Made by a program: the position numbers and the translations under genes
The notes under the pieces: model-generated
Databases searched by the model: none
The model's input: the letters and a program-made list of their open reading frames with translations, nothing else
What the model was told of the DNA's origin: nothing
DNA from: Pseudomonadota bacterium
Lineage (GTDB): Bacteria; Pseudomonadota; Gammaproteobacteria; Burkholderiales; Thiobacillaceae
Direction of reading: 5' to 3'
Assembly (NCBI GenBank): GCA_030653935.1
Contig: JAURYL010000087.1
Location: forward strand, 56,413 to 120,412
Length of the DNA stretch: 64,000 nt
Shown: positions 62,683 to 64,000 of the stretch, piece after piece
Layout: each line of letters opens with the position of its first letter
Position numbering within the stretch: position 1 is the first letter of the stretch

Positions 62683-62893
62683 ATGGCAATCTGCTATTGA
62701 AATGGTTTTCGTGGTGCGAAACAACGCGGAACAATACAACAAGGCATGAATGCAGGAATTGCAACCCGTGATGCGAAACAGCAGAAAAACAAAAAAGGCC
62801 AAGCGCGGAACACTGGCGCATTGACAGTAAAAAGACAACGCGCCATGCGGCGAAAAGCTGCGAAACAAGGGGCGATGATTTCGTCATTTGCAT
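62606..62893 (-). CDS. Possible cassette ORF ending in attC
   Basis: 95-codon frame starting just after an attC-like site (19 bp) and ending inside the next, as cassette ORFs often do. The product (VSQLFAAWRVVFLLSMRQC, HHGLQFLHSCLVVLF) is hydrophobic and unrecognised. No ribosome binding site. It could be non-coding cassette sequence. Confidence 0.3.
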   Translation of the reverse strand: MQMTKSSPLVSQLFAAWRVVFLLSMRQCSALGLFCFSAVSHHGLQFLHSCLVVLFRVVSHHENHFNSRLPSLTGGSTGAREIPVHFVVAGSRAPG

Positions 62894-62911
62894 GGCCAGA
62901 AAATAATTGGG

Positions 62912-63003
62912 CGCTAACGTCTTAGGTTAACTGGGCGCGCGCGAGCCGGCAACCACGAAGTGAACCGGCATTTCGCGCGCTCCGGTTGAACGCCAAGTTA
63001 GGT
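62912..63003 (-). other. attC-like integron recombination site
   Basis: Minus strand: ACCTAAC (fits RYYYAAC), 6 bp, TTCAACCGG, a GC-rich imperfect stem, CAGTTAACC, then GTTAGCG (one base off GTTRRRY). It follows the secreted-protein ORF at 63008 by 4 bp, the normal position in a cassette. Confidence 0.7.
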
Positions 63004-63007
63004 TTTT

Positions 63008-63304
63008 TTATACTCCAGAGACTAAACGACTGGTTGTTATCCATCCCAATGAGCCCTTGCACTGGCCGTTTTGAACTTCTATGCGAGATAAGAATTGCGG
63101 TATTCCTGCCATAGGTATTTGTGCAATAACTTTTACAGTTGCTCCCGTAAGAGGGTGACAAGGAAGAAATTCAGGCGTAGTGATGTCGCTTGTTTTATTG
63201 AGGGGCGTAGATTCTTTCAACGTAGCAACGAACGGCGTAAAGGATTGCGAAAAGGAAAGAGTGGCAGGTGATATTAAAATAAGAAAGGCAAGAGTTCTTT
63301 TCAT
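63008..63304 (-). CDS. Secreted small protein in cassette
   Basis: 98 residues with a signal peptide (1-19, cleavage near SFS). Mature part contains TPEFLPCHPLTGATVKVIAQ and EVQNGQCKGSLGWITTSRL (two Cys, possible disulfide), SH3-like in feel. ATG at 63304 follows TAGGAGATCACA. Lower GC than the chromosome. It ends 4 bp before attC. Not recognised. Confidence 0.65.
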   Translation of the reverse strand: MKRTLAFLILISPATLSFSQSFTPFVATLKESTPLNKTSDITTPEFLPCHPLTGATVKVIAQIPMAGIPQFLSRIEVQNGQCKGSLGWITTSRLVSGV

Positions 63305-63324
63305 TGTGATCTCCTATGGAATAA

Positions 63325-63813
63325 TTATTCGTAGACTGTTTCGGTTTTAATTAAGGCGCATCCGGTGTCGGCAGGAAGAAGAATTATTGAAACCGCGCCT
63401 GATTCGTTCTCCAATGTAACTAGGCCAGAAAGCTCACCCGCAAACTTCCAGGTGTTTAAATCGGTTTCGCGCAGTGCCGCGCAGGACTTATCGAATGTAG
63501 TTACAGTCGTGTAGCTGCTATCGCATTTTCCGCTTTTTGTTGGGGCGACATTCAGTATGGCTATGGAGTTTCCATCTGAGTATTTGATAGCTACTTGCGA
63601 GTTGAATATCCGCGTGTCCGTAGCCCTTTTGTTCCATGTTGACATCGACGAATGCTTCTTGTCCTTAACGACAAATTTTGCGATGTCATCGACTGTCTTT
63701 TGACATGAGCGAAAACCGTTCTTCTCGGCATGTGTCCCCGGAACCGTATCTGCTGCAGAAACGCTTAGTACTGAGCTTGATAGAAGAATGGCAATAAGTG
63801 CTTTATTGCTCAT
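63325..63813 (-). CDS. Secreted protein in cassette, unknown function
   Basis: 162 residues, signal peptide 1-20 (cleavage after VSA), mature part with four Cys (NGFRSCQKTVDDIAKFVV, KSGKCDSSYTTV, DKSCAALRETDL, DTGCALIKTE). ATG at 63813 follows TAGGAGCAACTC. Twenty bp before the next secreted ORF, both within one cassette (63004-63855). A/T-rich codon use unlike its neighbours points to acquisition. Not recognised. Confidence 0.65.
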   Translation of the reverse strand: MSNKALIAILLSSSVLSVSAADTVPGTHAEKNGFRSCQKTVDDIAKFVVKDKKHSSMSTWNKRATDTRIFNSQVAIKYSDGNSIAILNVAPTKSGKCDSSYTTVTTFDKSCAALRETDLNTWKFAGELSGLVTLENESGAVSIILLPADTGCALIKTETVYE

Positions 63814-63855
63814 GAGTTGCTCCTAGTGAAAGAAATGTGTGACAGAAACCTAGAA

Positions 63856-63921
63856 ACCTAACGCCTAGCTTAACCGGCGGGCGGGCATTTTCGCCCGTCC
63901 GCGTTGAAGCGATTGTTGGGC
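63856..63921 (-). other. attC integron recombination site
   Basis: 66 bp. Minus strand GCCCAAC (RYYYAAC), TTCAACGCGG, stem GGGCG/CGCCC, CCGGTTAAGC, and GTTAGGT (GTTRRRY): all four boxes fit. Same orientation as the other two sites. Confidence 0.75.
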
Positions 63922-63942
63922 ATGACAACCTGGAGAAATGAA

Positions 63943-64000
63943 ATGGAACATCCGCGCAACTGCAAGTGTTGTAAAGCACCGGAGAAAGTGGAGGTCGGCG
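63943..64000 (+). CDS. Partial ORF with Cys cluster, runs off window
   Basis: ATG at 63943 after GGAGAAATGAA opens a frame MEHPRNCKCCKAPEKVEVG that continues past the edge. The CKCC cluster suggests metal binding. It points opposite to the attC orientation, which some cassettes do. An in-frame ATG at 63922 lies on the attC edge. Confidence 0.4.
   Translation, partial: MEHPRNCKCCKAPEKVEVG

Noticed and set aside
62715..62735. GCGAAACAACGCGGAACAA in a cassette, resembling the direct-repeat regulon motif
   Set aside because: Second repeat diverges, there is no GGGTAA or -10 at the required distance, and no gene follows on that strand.

Overview
The window looks like a high-GC chromosome segment from a betaproteobacterium, probably of the Rhodocyclales/Nitrosomonadales kind. 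The clearest marker is the block yebC-ruvC-ruvA-ruvB-ybgC-tolQRAB-pal-cpoB-queE-queC. It is supported by a CheY-CheZ-CheV chemotaxis set, an ilvIHC-psd-pssA run, a YeeE/YedE sulfur permease and an AspRS with non-discriminating-type residues. This taxonomic call is inference from gene content and order; no database was searched.

Layout. 0-4 kb: chemotaxis genes on the minus strand (two CheV-like, CheY, CheZ, and CheA running off the left edge). 4-5.6 kb: a free-standing acyl-ACP/CoA synthetase. 5.6-23 kb: an accessory envelope region. It holds an OmpR-type two-component system, small secreted low-complexity proteins, a secreted subtilisin with a PKD domain, a PAS-GAF-HD-GYP protein, a ParDE pair, a MipA/OmpV porin-like protein, a TetR-led ABC tripartite efflux operon, a c'-type cytochrome, a TetR-like protein with no visible HTH, and PldA. 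Three promoter regions here share one 10-bp direct-repeat motif, at 7763, 13160 and 20142. Two also share an exactly spaced -10, so they look like one regulon. Two 3'-end fragments, a PKD tail and an ABC-ATPase tail, show that an earlier duplicate was mostly deleted. 23-29 kb: FmdB, DUF502, aspS, a Tat-exported superoxide dismutase divergent from a Tat-exported double-PilJ protein, and a methionine gamma-lyase-like enzyme. 29-38 kb: a SWIM-SNF2 helicase and a MacAB-like exporter whose ATPase reading frame crosses a 14-copy 7-bp tandem repeat. 38-46 kb: pssA/psd, ilvCHI, two tRNA-Lys genes, a TlpA-like thioredoxin with a YeeE permease, and queC/queE. 46-57 kb: the Tol-Pal and Ruv blocks with an MSHA-like pilin, a VanZ-like gene and a UbiA-type prenyltransferase inserted. 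57-62 kb: a cytochrome c-truncated globin fusion, MscS, FKBP, an unfamiliar zincin and an unfamiliar secreted protein. 62.5-64 kb: three attC-like sites and low-GC secreted ORFs, read as part of an integron cassette array whose integrase would lie to the right.

Small palindromic elements of at least four sequence families sit at gene 3' ends. In seven genes the TAG stop codon is the outer edge of such an element. The best candidates for something undescribed are the cytochrome c-truncated haemoglobin fusion, the direct-repeat regulon of the two-component system, and the heptanucleotide switch in the MacB-type ATPase.
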